A stretch of 64,000 nt of DNA from Arcicella rosea (GTDB lineage: Bacteria; Bacteroidota; Bacteroidia; Cytophagales; Spirosomataceae). The notes beneath the pieces were generated by a model. It saw only the letters and a list, made by a program, of their open reading frames with translations. It was not told the origin of the DNA and did not search any database. Below are positions 43,562 through 52,500 of the stretch, one piece after another. Numbering within the stretch: position 1 is the stretch's first letter; each line of letters begins with the position of its first letter. Both the position numbers and the translations under genes were made by a program. The stretch lies in NCBI RefSeq assembly GCF_040543805.1, contig NZ_JBEUMS010000002.1:310001-374000 (forward strand), written 5' to 3'.

Positions 43562-45064
43562 CTATTTATCCCACCAAACTTTAGTATCTAAGTCATCCGC
43601 TCCTTGTCGAGCCACTGCTGCATCTAAATTGGCTTTATTCACCGAAATTTCATCTACAGGATACGACAAACGATTGATAAAATTCCCTTTAATTTCTTTT
43701 CCAGGATAAGGATTCGCCGCCAGTGCAGGGAAACCACTTCTACGAAAATTGGCAAATGCTTCAGGATTATTCATAAATGAAGCTACCCAATATTGCGTAT
43801 TGATTTGTTCTAAAGCCTTTGTTGCATTAAATGGATTTGCCGTAAAATAAGCTTCAATATTAGCATCCGACACATTTGAATTAGCATCATATTCAGTAAA
43901 TTGTTGAATATGTCCTTTTACGCCTGCTTTGTAATAATCAGCTGTATTTCCGCTAATCCAACCTCTTTGAGCGGCCTCAGCTAACAAAAGTTGGGTTTGT
44001 CCGAAAGTAACGAAGAAACAAGGAGCATCAAATTTTCCAATTTTAGTTCTATCTACTTGCGAATACATTTCTATTGCTCCCGGATAATTAGGCGCTTTAG
44101 CAATACTACTTTGGTCGTAACCGGCAGGAATTCCAATTTGGGCTGCTGGGTCTTTTGTAAAATTGGTTGCATCCTGTAGTTTAGTATTATATTTCAAAGC
44201 GATTATACCTAAACGTGGGTCATTGGTACTTTTTAAGAAATTAACAAAAGCTCCATGCAAATAAAAATTGGCTCTTTCGCTTCCATTCAACTGACTACCA
44301 ATTTCATTTGTATAAGCTGCCGAATGACGCAAAATACAATTATCAGCATTCGCCTGCATCACACCGCCCGCAAAAGCCTTTTTCACATAATTCTGTGCTG
44401 TATTTGCATCTACTTTGGTTAAACGCATCGCTGCACGCAATAATAAAGAATAACCCAAACGCTTCCATTTCGTAACATCACCTGCATAAATAATATCACT
44501 TACTTCTTTGGTTTTGTTGACATCTAATGCGGCTGAAGCTTCGTCTAATTCTTTTAAAATATCCGTATAAATCGCTTGCTGAGCATCATATTTCGGGAAC
44601 ATTGTTCCTTGTAAATAACCTAAACCTGCTTCAGTATAAGGAACATCGCCATAGCTATCTGTCAAAATCATAAAAGTATAAGCTTTCCAGATACGAGCCA
44701 TGTTGTATAAATTACTTCGAGAAGCATCACCTTTGGTTTTAGCAATAACATCTACCAAATGTTTATTTACTTCTCTGTAATATCTTTGCCAGTTTACACC
44801 CGTAACCGATGTATTATTTTGATTAACATTCCCTCCTGCATTTACACCCAAATATGGCGAAACGATTTGTTGAACAATAGCAGCTTCGTAAATGACAGAT
44901 TGCCAAGTGAAAGAAGAGCGTAAAGTAGCATTATTTAATTCATAAACGGGATTAAGTGCCGTTGGATTTACTTTATTGGTATTTAACTCGTCGAAGCCTT
45001 TATCGCAACTGCTTAAAAAGCTAGAAGCAATAAGTATGCTGATATATAAAGTTATTTTTTTCAT
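43562..45064 (-). CDS. SusD-like outer-membrane lipoprotein (SusD-like_2 group)
   Basis: The 500-residue product has a lipoprotein signal (ASSFLSSCDKGF, cysteine at residue 20). The start of the mature part, DELNTNKVNPTALNP, and the later segments MARIWKAYTFMILTDSYGDVPY and LRAAMRLTKV are typical of the SusD-like_2 family, in contrast to the RagB-type proteins at 510 and 24154. It is cotranscribed with susC. It should bind an oligosaccharide or another ligand at the cell surface. Confidence 0.92.
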   Translation of the reverse strand: MKKITLYISILIASSFLSSCDKGFDELNTNKVNPTALNPVYELNNATLRSSFTWQSVIYEAAIVQQIVSPYLGVNAGGNVNQNNTSVTGVNWQRYYREVNKHLVDVIAKTKGDASRSNLYNMARIWKAYTFMILTDSYGDVPYTEAGLGYLQGTMFPKYDAQQAIYTDILKELDEASAALDVNKTKEVSDIIYAGDVTKWKRLGYSLLLRAAMRLTKVDANTAQNYVKKAFAGGVMQANADNCILRHSAAYTNEIGSQLNGSERANFYLHGAFVNFLKSTNDPRLGIIALKYNTKLQDATNFTKDPAAQIGIPAGYDQSSIAKAPNYPGAIEMYSQVDRTKIGKFDAPCFFVTFGQTQLLLAEAAQRGWISGNTADYYKAGVKGHIQQFTEYDANSNVSDANIEAYFTANPFNATKALEQINTQYWVASFMNNPEAFANFRRSGFPALAANPYPGKEIKGNFINRLSYPVDEISVNKANLDAAVARQGADDLDTKVWWDK

Positions 45065-45168
45065 TTTCTTAATATTAACAATTGAGTACTTATGAATTTA
45101 ATCTGATAGAAGTATAAATGATAGTATTTCAAAAGCCTAAAGCTTATCACCTACCGCTTAAAGCCAAA

Positions 45169-48100
45169 TTAGAATTTCACATTCAAATTAAAGCCAATAC
45201 TTCTGCTAGTTGGTAAACCTGTTGATTCTAAACCGACAAGGTTATCCGACGAGAAGCCAAATTGTTCTGGATCGAGGTTTGGAACCCATTTCTTAATCAT
45301 CAATACATTGTTGGCTACTGCATTTAATCTAATTCCTTTGATAAACCAATTTTTAGGTAATTTCTTTGTGAAATCATAGCCAATGGTAATCTGACGTAAT
45401 TTCCAGAAACCTGAATCATATACAAACTCTTCTGCAATATTGTTGGCACGAATGGTTTCATAGAATGATTGCAAAGGCGTTTTTACTGCATTAGGTTCTC
45501 CTTTACTATTTACGCCATCGCCAATTACATAGTTTTGTTCACGACCCACCAAAGTACCTTTGTGCAAACCTTCACGCCAAGCATTGTAATTTGTTCCAGA
45601 AATCATTTTTCCACCTAATTTGAAATCAATTAAGAACGATAAAAGGATGTCTTTATAACGGAAATTATTGGTAATACCACCAACCCATTTTGGTAAAGCA
45701 CTTCCAAAATTCACTAAATCGTTTGTTCTTTCTGGGCGACCGCTTTGGTCATTGAAAATTTTACGTCCTTGTGCATCACGCTTGTAAGCAAAACCATATA
45801 ATTGACCAAGTGGCAAACCAACAACTTGACGCAAAACACCCGTATAAATACCCGTTCCAACAGTGATATTACTTTGGTTTCCAGCCAATTCTAATACTTG
45901 AGAAGTATTGTATGAACCATTAATATTTACGTCCCAAGAGAATTTGTTGCTTTTTACTGGCGAGAAAGTAAGCATGGCTTCAATCCCTTCATTCTGACTT
46001 TTTCCGCTGTTCAACAAAGTGGTTTGGTAACCAGAGGCGTCAGATACTTGTGCTGAAAGAATTTGATCTGAAGTAATTTTCTTGTAATATGAAACGTCTA
46101 ACCCTACTTTATTCTTGAACAATTTCAATTCTAATCCAAATTCAGTTTCTTTCACACGCATCGGGCGAAGGGCTGTATTCGGAACAGTAGTGGTGTTGAT
46201 TGAACCAATTGGTTGATTTTGTAAAAGGTTACTTCCAACAGTATAAAATAAGTTGTTTGCATAAGGTTGAACGTCGGTATCACTTCCTACTTCCGCATAA
46301 GCAGCTCTTAATTTACCGAAAGAAAGCCATTCAGGCGTATTCTCGAAAGCTTGAGTAAATACAAAACTTCCTGTTACTGATGGGTATTGAACTGCACGAG
46401 AACCAGCAGCCAAAGTAGAGAACCAGTCGTTACGACTTGTTACGTTTACGAATAAAAAGTTTTTATAGGAAACTTCTGCTGCTCCGTATAATGAATTTAC
46501 TTGACGCTCGCTCAAGCCATATAATGGGTCTTTCAATTGTCCGTTCATTACGGTATAAAGCCCACGGACTACAAAGTTTTGAACGTAAACACTGTTATAA
46601 TCACTACGACGATACATTTGGTTTCCACCCAATGTTAAATCGAAACTGAAATCTCCGACAGTCTTTTTAGCGCCAATCAAGAAATCGGCATTGGTTTCAC
46701 GGAAACGACGAGTTTCTTGTGTGTATTGACCATTCACAAAACCCGCAGGCGCTACGCCTAATGAAGCTTCACCCGTTGGGAAGTTATAATCTTGGTCACG
46801 AGAGTAATAATCTTGTCCGATTCTTCCTTGGAAATACAGCCAATCCGTAAGATTATAACGTAAAGTAATATTGCCTAAAATTCTATCACGACGAATGTTC
46901 TCAAAACGCTCATAAACAGAGTAATAAGGATTTGTACGATTTCTGAAACGTGACCATACGTATTCATCACCATTGGCATCCAAGCGTTTTGATTCTAATA
47001 AATCAAAAGGCATTGAGTTCGACATCGTGTAAAGTACCGTTGGGGTACTTAAATCTTGTTGTCCGATTTGTGGTGGGTTACGGTTGTATTCATTCGAATA
47101 ATTTACGTTACCCATTAAAATAAGCTTAGAGGTTAAATTATAGTTAAAGCCTAGATTTATTGTCTTTTTATTATAATCTGAATTAGGGACAATACTTGTA
47201 TTTTTTAAATTAGAAAGTGACAAATTAAAACCTCCTTTTTCTGAACCAGACGAAAGTGAAACCGTATTTGTCCATGACGTTCCTGTGCGATAAAACTTGT
47301 TAATTCTATTGTAAACAGGTTCGTAAGGTACTTCTATGCCATCAAACAAAATCTGTTTCATACCCGGCTGAAATTTTTCACCAAAACTCCAAACGCCTGT
47401 TTGTGGATTAGGAGTCGTTGGTCGAACACCATTTTCTCCCTGACCATACTCGTACTGAAAGTCCGTGAAATCTAATGGTGTATCGACTGTATAATTGCTG
47501 TTGTACTCAATACCAATTCCTTTGCCTGTTCCTTTAGTTTTAGTGGTAATCATCACAACACCGTCTTTTGCACGAGAACCATATAAAGCTGCCGCAGTTG
47601 CTCCTTTTAAAACCGTCATCGTTTCGATGTCGTCAGGGTTGATACTTGTCAAACCATCCCCACCATCAGAAGTGTTAAAGCTTCTGTTTGCTAATGACCC
47701 ATCACTATTTCCATTTGGGTTTGCGCCAAAATTGGTATTATCCATCGGCACACCGTTCACTACAATCAATGGATTGTTTTGTCCGTTGAAAGAAGATTGT
47801 CCACGAATACGAATTTTACTTGTTCCTGCCGGGCCAGTTCCTAAAGAAGTAATATTTACACCCGCCATTTTGCCTTGTAAACCATTCATAAAGTTTACTT
47901 GGCGGTTGGTTGTAATTTGTTCAGCATTGACACTAGCAGTGGCGTAACCTAATTTTTTGGCTTCTTTCTTAATCCCTAAAGCCGTAACCACAACTTCTTC
48001 AAGATTTTTAGTTTCTTCTACCAAGGATACATTAATAATTGTTTTACCACCAACTGCAATTTCTTGCGTTACATAACCGATAGAAGTAAAAATTAAAGTA

Positions 48101-48339
48101 GCGTTGCTAGGAATTGAAACTTTGTAATTTCCTAAAACATCAGTTGTAGTTCCTTGATTACTCCCTTTAATTTGTACAGAAACACCCGGAACGGCGCCGT
48201 TACTTTTGTCGGTAACAGTTCCCTTCACCACTAGATCCTGTGCAATTGAAGTAAGAGAACAAAACATCAAAGTCAAATACAAAATGGCTTTTGTAAAGCT
48301 TTGAGGTTCAAAAAGACAGATTCGTCTAAGTTTTTTCAT
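45169..48339 (-). CDS. SusC/RagA-family TonB-linked outer-membrane transporter
   Basis: The frame is open from 48417, but the N-terminal part of a signal region begins at MKKLRRICLF (48339), so this start is preferred (1056 residues). A carboxypeptidase-like domain (VKGTVTDKSNGAVPGVSVQIKG), the SusC box EVVVTALGIKKEAKKLGYA, the plug landmarks IRIRGQSSFNGQNNPLIVVNG and MTVLKGATAAALYGSRAKDG, and a C-terminal FNLNVKF are present. It pairs with the SusD-like_2 gene 104 bp downstream. An AraC-type regulator is divergent. Confidence 0.95.
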   Translation of the reverse strand: MKKLRRICLFEPQSFTKAILYLTLMFCSLTSIAQDLVVKGTVTDKSNGAVPGVSVQIKGSNQGTTTDVLGNYKVSIPSNATLIFTSIGYVTQEIAVGGKTIINVSLVEETKNLEEVVVTALGIKKEAKKLGYATASVNAEQITTNRQVNFMNGLQGKMAGVNITSLGTGPAGTSKIRIRGQSSFNGQNNPLIVVNGVPMDNTNFGANPNGNSDGSLANRSFNTSDGGDGLTSINPDDIETMTVLKGATAAALYGSRAKDGVVMITTKTKGTGKGIGIEYNSNYTVDTPLDFTDFQYEYGQGENGVRPTTPNPQTGVWSFGEKFQPGMKQILFDGIEVPYEPVYNRINKFYRTGTSWTNTVSLSSGSEKGGFNLSLSNLKNTSIVPNSDYNKKTINLGFNYNLTSKLILMGNVNYSNEYNRNPPQIGQQDLSTPTVLYTMSNSMPFDLLESKRLDANGDEYVWSRFRNRTNPYYSVYERFENIRRDRILGNITLRYNLTDWLYFQGRIGQDYYSRDQDYNFPTGEASLGVAPAGFVNGQYTQETRRFRETNADFLIGAKKTVGDFSFDLTLGGNQMYRRSDYNSVYVQNFVVRGLYTVMNGQLKDPLYGLSERQVNSLYGAAEVSYKNFLFVNVTSRNDWFSTLAAGSRAVQYPSVTGSFVFTQAFENTPEWLSFGKLRAAYAEVGSDTDVQPYANNLFYTVGSNLLQNQPIGSINTTTVPNTALRPMRVKETEFGLELKLFKNKVGLDVSYYKKITSDQILSAQVSDASGYQTTLLNSGKSQNEGIEAMLTFSPVKSNKFSWDVNINGSYNTSQVLELAGNQSNITVGTGIYTGVLRQVVGLPLGQLYGFAYKRDAQGRKIFNDQSGRPERTNDLVNFGSALPKWVGGITNNFRYKDILLSFLIDFKLGGKMISGTNYNAWREGLHKGTLVGREQNYVIGDGVNSKGEPNAVKTPLQSFYETIRANNIAEEFVYDSGFWKLRQITIGYDFTKKLPKNWFIKGIRLNAVANNVLMIKKWVPNLDPEQFGFSSDNLVGLESTGLPTSRSIGFNLNVKF

Positions 48340-48547
48340 AGTTAAGTACGTTTTTGGATGAGGGTTTGAGTTAAATATAATTGTGTTTTTGATTGTCCTC
48401 TGTTTGAGATGATGCAAAATTTCATCCTTATTTCAAGAAAAACTTTCATTTTTTTACAGCGGTGATTTTTGTAATATTTTTATAAATTATTGACCTAATT
48501 TTACTGGAAATCCAGCAAGAAAATTTGTTAATCATTCCATAAACCTG

Positions 48548-49429
48548 ATGAGTCAATTTATACTGTACCAAGGAAAGGCGAAGGAATTATCGTATTTCCC
48601 GTACATTATTGAGTTTGCCAATTATAAAATCCAGAATATTCAACTCAATTCCCAAGAAATAAAGGCAAGTGAAGGCATTAGAATTTGCCTAATTGTTGAT
48701 GGGAAATTTGATTGGAATATCGACGGACAGCCTTTTTTACTGTATCCAAATGATGTTTCGCTTACTTGTCCGTGGCAGACAATCGGGAGTAGTAAAGGAG
48801 CTTACGACATCGGAGCATTGATGTGGATAACCATAAAACCGCTTCACTTTGAAGCCAATGGAGAATTGGTTTTGGGTGAATGGAGTAGTATTTCTGAAAC
48901 CGACCAAAGAGTAATTGGTACAATTCTTTCATTGAATAAAAAACCTATTCTTACTCGTTTAAAAGCTTGTCAACAGATTTTCCAAAATCTTGAAGTAGAA
49001 TTATTCGCCAAAGAATTGGGCTACAAAACCCGTGTGAACCATTTAATTGATGAATTATTGATTACTGCGGTGCGACATTTGAGTAAACAGGATAACCTCA
49101 GGCGAGATTTCCCACAAACTTTTTTGAAATTGGAACAAACTCTTCGTGAAAATTTATCGCATCCTTGGTCTGTTGAAGAAATGGCGGGTTTAGTGGGTCT
49201 GGGAACAACAGCTTTTAGTGAAAAAGTAAAAGCGTTTTCGGGCTTTTCGCCTTTAAATTATCTTATCAATATCAGGATTTCAGAAGCCATTAAATTATTA
49301 GGCAGAAAAGATTTAAGTTTGACGGATATTGCTCTGGAAACAGGTTTTTATTCATCACAACATTTTTCGTCAACCTTTAAAAAACTAACAGGCTACACGC
49401 CTCGTGAGTTTAGAAAGAATACTGATTAG
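48548..49429 (+). CDS. AraC-family transcriptional regulator
   Basis: The 293-residue product has an N-terminal cupin-like sensor (ICLIVDGKFDWNIDGQPFLLYPND) and a C-terminal double helix-turn-helix from about residue 195 (SVEEMAGLVGLGTTAFSEKVK...SLTDIALETGFYSSQHFSSTFKKLTGYTPREFRK). It is divergent from the susC gene and upstream of a gluconokinase gene, so it probably activates one or both in response to a sugar ligand. The divergent control region is about 200 bp. Confidence 0.9.
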   Translation: MSQFILYQGKAKELSYFPYIIEFANYKIQNIQLNSQEIKASEGIRICLIVDGKFDWNIDGQPFLLYPNDVSLTCPWQTIGSSKGAYDIGALMWITIKPLHFEANGELVLGEWSSISETDQRVIGTILSLNKKPILTRLKACQQIFQNLEVELFAKELGYKTRVNHLIDELLITAVRHLSKQDNLRRDFPQTFLKLEQTLRENLSHPWSVEEMAGLVGLGTTAFSEKVKAFSGFSPLNYLINIRISEAIKLLGRKDLSLTDIALETGFYSSQHFSSTFKKLTGYTPREFRKNTD

Positions 49430-49532
49430 CTGTCAGCCTTGAGCTTTTTTATTACTGACGAAAAGCTCATTGCTCAAAGCTAAAAAGCTGAACCCAATTT
49501 TATAAACTTAAAAAAGCTCAAAGCTGATAGCT
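49428..49532. repeat. Inverted repeat of AGCTCA/CTGACAGC words
   Basis: Arms at 49428-49450 and 49510-49532 are reverse complements with 21 of 23 matches. Between and beside them lie further copies of AAAGCTCA and AGCTCATAGCT. The composition matches the element at 377-476, so both belong to one family. The repeat begins in the last codon of the AraC gene and fills the gap before the kinase. Confidence 0.7.
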
Positions 49533-49558
49533 CACGGCTCATAGCTTAAATAATAACT

Positions 49559-51079
49559 ATGGATTGTATCATTACTATCGACATTAATACTTCTGCTGTT
49601 AAAATTCATGCTTTTGATATGAATGGGCGAATGCTTTGCTGGAAAAAAGGTTCTTACCCAACCTTTCATCCACAGCCAGATTACAGCGAACAAGACCCAG
49701 AACAGATTTTTATTACTACGCTTTATATCCTTAAAAATTTATTGAACGAGTACGTTCATCCTAAAAAATATAAAGTAACCGCCATTTGCTTCAGTTCGTC
49801 GATGCACAGTGTTTTGGCGGTTGATAAAAATGGTACTCCTCTTGGAAACGCCATTATTTGGGCTGATAATCGTGGTGTAAAAGAATCAGAAGCCTTAAAA
49901 AAACATCCGCAAGGAGAAAGTATTTTCAATACAACGGGTACTCCAATACACCCAATGTCGCCGATTGTGAAAATTACTTGGATAAAAAATCATGATAAAG
50001 CTCGCTTTGATCAAACACATAAATTTATCTCCTTAAAAGAGTATATTATTAAACAACTTACTGGCGAATATGTGGTTGACCACAGCATTGCCTCATCGAC
50101 AGGGCTTTTTGATATACATAATCTTAAGTGGAATCAAGATTCACTAGATTTTGCAGGCATTACTGCCGACCGACTCTCTGAACCACTTTCGGTTTTCAAT
50201 ACTAATTTATTCTTGAAAAAAGAGTATTGTTTTACATTGGGTTTACCTGCTAAAACTACCTTAATTATTGGTGCAAGTGATGGCTGTTTAGCAACATTAG
50301 GCGCTGGAATCGTTGGTTCGGGCAGAGCCACCATCACCATTGGCTCAAGTGGTGCTGTTCGTGTGGCTGGCAAAGGAGTATTAAAAGATGAAAAAAATCG
50401 CTTTTTTAATTATCTCTTAGCCGAAGGCTATTATGTTTCTGGCGGACCAACCAACAATGGCGGAGTAGTTTTTGAATGGTTTGCACGCCAATTTGGTGAT
50501 TTTTCAGAAGATTTAGATTTTGAAGATGTCGTTAATGATTTGTTCAAAGAAGCCGCTCAAGTAAAAGCTGGAGCAGATGGTTTATTGTTTTTACCTTATT
50601 TACTTGGAGAAAGAGCTCCTCTTTGGAATGCTAATGCCCGTGGAATGTACTTTGGGTTAAACATCAGCCACGAACGGAAACATTTTGTACGTGCTACGCT
50701 TGAAGGAATCCTTTTTGAAATGTATAGCATTGGTAAAACGCTTGAAACGCATAGAAATTTTGATAGTATTTATATCAATGGAGCTTATGCGTCTTTGCCT
50801 TTGTGGACTCAAATTTTGACTGATATGTATGGAAAAACCATTCACGTCAACGACCACCATGATAGCGTAGCTTTAGGAACAGCTTTATTAGGACTTACTC
50901 AATTAGGTGTTTATAGTAATTTGGAAGCGGCGGCTTCTACCGTAAAATCTGTGGAGACTTATCAACCCAATCCTAAAAACCACGAAATTTACATGAAGTA
51001 TTTCGAAATTTTTGAACGATTAAGCCATAACTTAAAAAATGAATTTGAGCAGATTGTTGCCTTGCAACAAGAGCTTTAA
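49559..51079 (+). CDS. FGGY-family carbohydrate kinase, probable gluconokinase (paralogue)
   Basis: The 506-residue kinase has DCIITIDINTSAVKIHAFD at the N-terminus, FSSSMHSVLAVD, IIWADNRG, ASDGCLATLGAG, TIGSSGAVRVAG and YLLGERAPLWN. The usual phosphate-loop GTT is changed to NTS (residues 8-10, IDINTSAVK), which also occurs in other gluconokinase-like members but is worth checking for activity. It is a paralogue of the 40940-42358 product, and the two flank the susCD/AraC unit. Confidence 0.85.
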   Translation: MDCIITIDINTSAVKIHAFDMNGRMLCWKKGSYPTFHPQPDYSEQDPEQIFITTLYILKNLLNEYVHPKKYKVTAICFSSSMHSVLAVDKNGTPLGNAIIWADNRGVKESEALKKHPQGESIFNTTGTPIHPMSPIVKITWIKNHDKARFDQTHKFISLKEYIIKQLTGEYVVDHSIASSTGLFDIHNLKWNQDSLDFAGITADRLSEPLSVFNTNLFLKKEYCFTLGLPAKTTLIIGASDGCLATLGAGIVGSGRATITIGSSGAVRVAGKGVLKDEKNRFFNYLLAEGYYVSGGPTNNGGVVFEWFARQFGDFSEDLDFEDVVNDLFKEAAQVKAGADGLLFLPYLLGERAPLWNANARGMYFGLNISHERKHFVRATLEGILFEMYSIGKTLETHRNFDSIYINGAYASLPLWTQILTDMYGKTIHVNDHHDSVALGTALLGLTQLGVYSNLEAAASTVKSVETYQPNPKNHEIYMKYFEIFERLSHNLKNEFEQIVALQQEL

Positions 51080-51117
51080 ATACTTTCGTACAAGATGTAA
51101 GAATTTAAAAAACTTAG

Positions 51118-51168
51118 TCAAGAGGCTCTTCTTAAAACAGATTAATTGTTTTAAAGAGAGCCTCTTGA
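51118..51168. terminator. Bidirectional intrinsic terminator
   Basis: The stem pairs TCAAGAGGCTCT with AGAGCCTCTTGA, and the inner part pairs TTAAAACA with TGTTTTAA apart from a short mismatch. TTTTTATTC follows on the + strand. It lies between the kinase and the convergent small gene. Confidence 0.9.
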
Positions 51169-51171
51169 TTT

Positions 51172-51405
51172 TTATTCAGCTTTTGTCAGATACTTATTAG
51201 AAACCAAGTCTGCTAAAAAAGCACCGTAAGAAAGCGTACTAATTTTTGAACCATTTGACTTAAAATGTCTATTGGCAAAACTAACCATAAACTCCAATGT
51301 TGTTTGATTGGCTGGGAATTCTAATCCATTACGAAAGGCAACAATAATATCAGGGAAAGTCTCTCCTTCAAGCACCTCTCCATTTTGCGTTAAATACTTC
51401 ATCAT
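51172..51405 (-). CDS. Small hypothetical protein, 77 residues
   Basis: The soluble protein has no signal peptide or membrane segment: MMKYLTQNGEVLEGETF..., then a helical part with SFANRHFKSNGSKI and a final ADLVSNKYLTKAE. It lies between two terminators (51118-51168 and 51475-51508), so it is a single-gene unit, which supports it being real. I do not recognise the family. The start could be either of two adjacent ATG codons. Confidence 0.6.
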   Translation of the reverse strand: MMKYLTQNGEVLEGETFPDIIVAFRNGLEFPANQTTLEFMVSFANRHFKSNGSKISTLSYGAFLADLVSNKYLTKAE

Positions 51406-51474
51406 AGCTAGTTTTAATTATGTTTTAGATATTGTAGGACAAACATAAGCTTCTAAAAGCAAGTTTCAAAGCCA

Positions 51475-51508
51475 AAAAGGTGCAAGATACTGCTATCCTA
51501 CACCTTTT
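51475..51508 (-). terminator. Intrinsic terminator of the DUF1080 gene
   Basis: AAAAGGTG (51475-51482) pairs with CACCTTTT (51501-51508) around an 18-nt loop. On the minus strand it begins 32 nt after the DUF1080 stop, and the stem itself ends in T residues. Confidence 0.7.
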
Positions 51509-51539
51509 ATAAAAGATTTTTAAACACTTCTAAACAATA

Positions 51540-52169
51540 CTACTCTAAAATCTTGATTTTAATATCTTTAAAATAAGCTACACTTTTAGGGTCATGTCCC
51601 TGTAAAGCAATTGTTCCTGAACTAAGTTTTTTCAAACCACGGTCTGCTGGAAGAGTATCAGGCTCGATATAATCAACTGCTACTTTATCGTTTATTTTAA
51701 TAACAATTCTTTTGTCTTTCACAATAATGTGATACTCATACCACTCATTATCTTTCGCCAAATTTTCTTTCACGTCGTTGATACCATACAAACTTCCTGT
51801 TTTACGCCAGTCGCCGTGTGTTTGGTTTACTTGTACTTCATAACCTTTTTCTGGCCAGCCAGAAGCTTGGTAAGCGGTATGAATAAAAATACCTGAATTT
51901 GAGCCGGGTAAGGTTTTCGCTTTTAATTTTAACTCAAAATTTTTGAAGTCGTGTTTCCCAACAGTTCCCTCATAAAATAAATGAGTACGTTCGCCTGCTA
52001 CTTTTATCGTTCCATCTTCGATAGAAAACGTACTGGGATTTTCTTCATTTACTTTCCAACCAGCAAAGGTTTTTCCATCAAAAAGCGAAAACCAACCTTT
52101 TTCTTTTTTCTGAGAAAAAGCAGGACTCATTGATATTAAGAATAACAGTACTAAAGATAGTTTTTTCAT
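51540..52169 (-). CDS. Exported DUF1080 protein (3-keto-disaccharide hydrolase domain)
   Basis: The 209-residue product has a signal peptide ending near residue 20 (SPAFSQ). The DUF1080 beta-sandwich is complete: WFSLFDGKTFAGWKVN, FKNFELKLKAKTLPGSNSGIFIHT, GYEVQVNQ, NEWYEYHIIVKDKRIVIKINDKVAVDY and IALQGHDPKSVAYFKDIKIK. Members bind or cleave 3-keto-sugars and glycosides. It is monocistronic here. The upstream gap has a small palindrome, ATTCCTT-TGG-AAGGAAT, at 52185-52201. Confidence 0.9.
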   Translation of the reverse strand: MKKLSLVLLFLISMSPAFSQKKEKGWFSLFDGKTFAGWKVNEENPSTFSIEDGTIKVAGERTHLFYEGTVGKHDFKNFELKLKAKTLPGSNSGIFIHTAYQASGWPEKGYEVQVNQTHGDWRKTGSLYGINDVKENLAKDNEWYEYHIIVKDKRIVIKINDKVAVDYIEPDTLPADRGLKKLSSGTIALQGHDPKSVAYFKDIKIKILE

Positions 52170-52500
52170 GTTTGAATGATTTGAATTCCTTTGGAAGGAA
52201 TGGGTTGTTTTATTGAATCGCTAAATTACGAATACATTTTGGCTATAAACGTTGAAAATCGCTGTATATGTTTCTGTAGGGTAATTACTTCAGAGAGTAT
52301 TCGAAAATTCATTTTCTAGTCTCTTCTCAAACCCAATAAGTACTAATAATTATATATTTTCTTGAGTCTGTTAAACTTACTTAGTAGATGATAAAATCTT
52401 GCAGAAATAAGGCAAAAAAATACTTAATTTTTTAGGTATTTTAAGGTAGAAATGACGCTCCGTGGCTTACATTTGAGGAATAATTTTATACCCTCAGCTC
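52170..52500. other. 331-bp divergent intergenic region
   Basis: The region lies between the DUF1080 and cydA genes. It contains the palindrome at 52185-52201 on the DUF1080 side and a -7 box at 52468-52475 on the cydA side. The middle is AT-rich and I see nothing else in it. Confidence 0.6.
52468..52475 (+). promoter_or_regulatory. -7 promoter box for cydAB
   Basis: TACATTTG matches TAnnTTTG exactly and ends 25 bp before the cydA ATG. No TTTG is found at the expected -33 position, so an activator may be needed, which would suit an oxygen-regulated operon. Confidence 0.5.

Noticed and set aside
48340..48417. Upstream extension of the susC frame on the minus strand
   Set aside because: The 26 extra residues have no signal character; the signal region begins at 48339.
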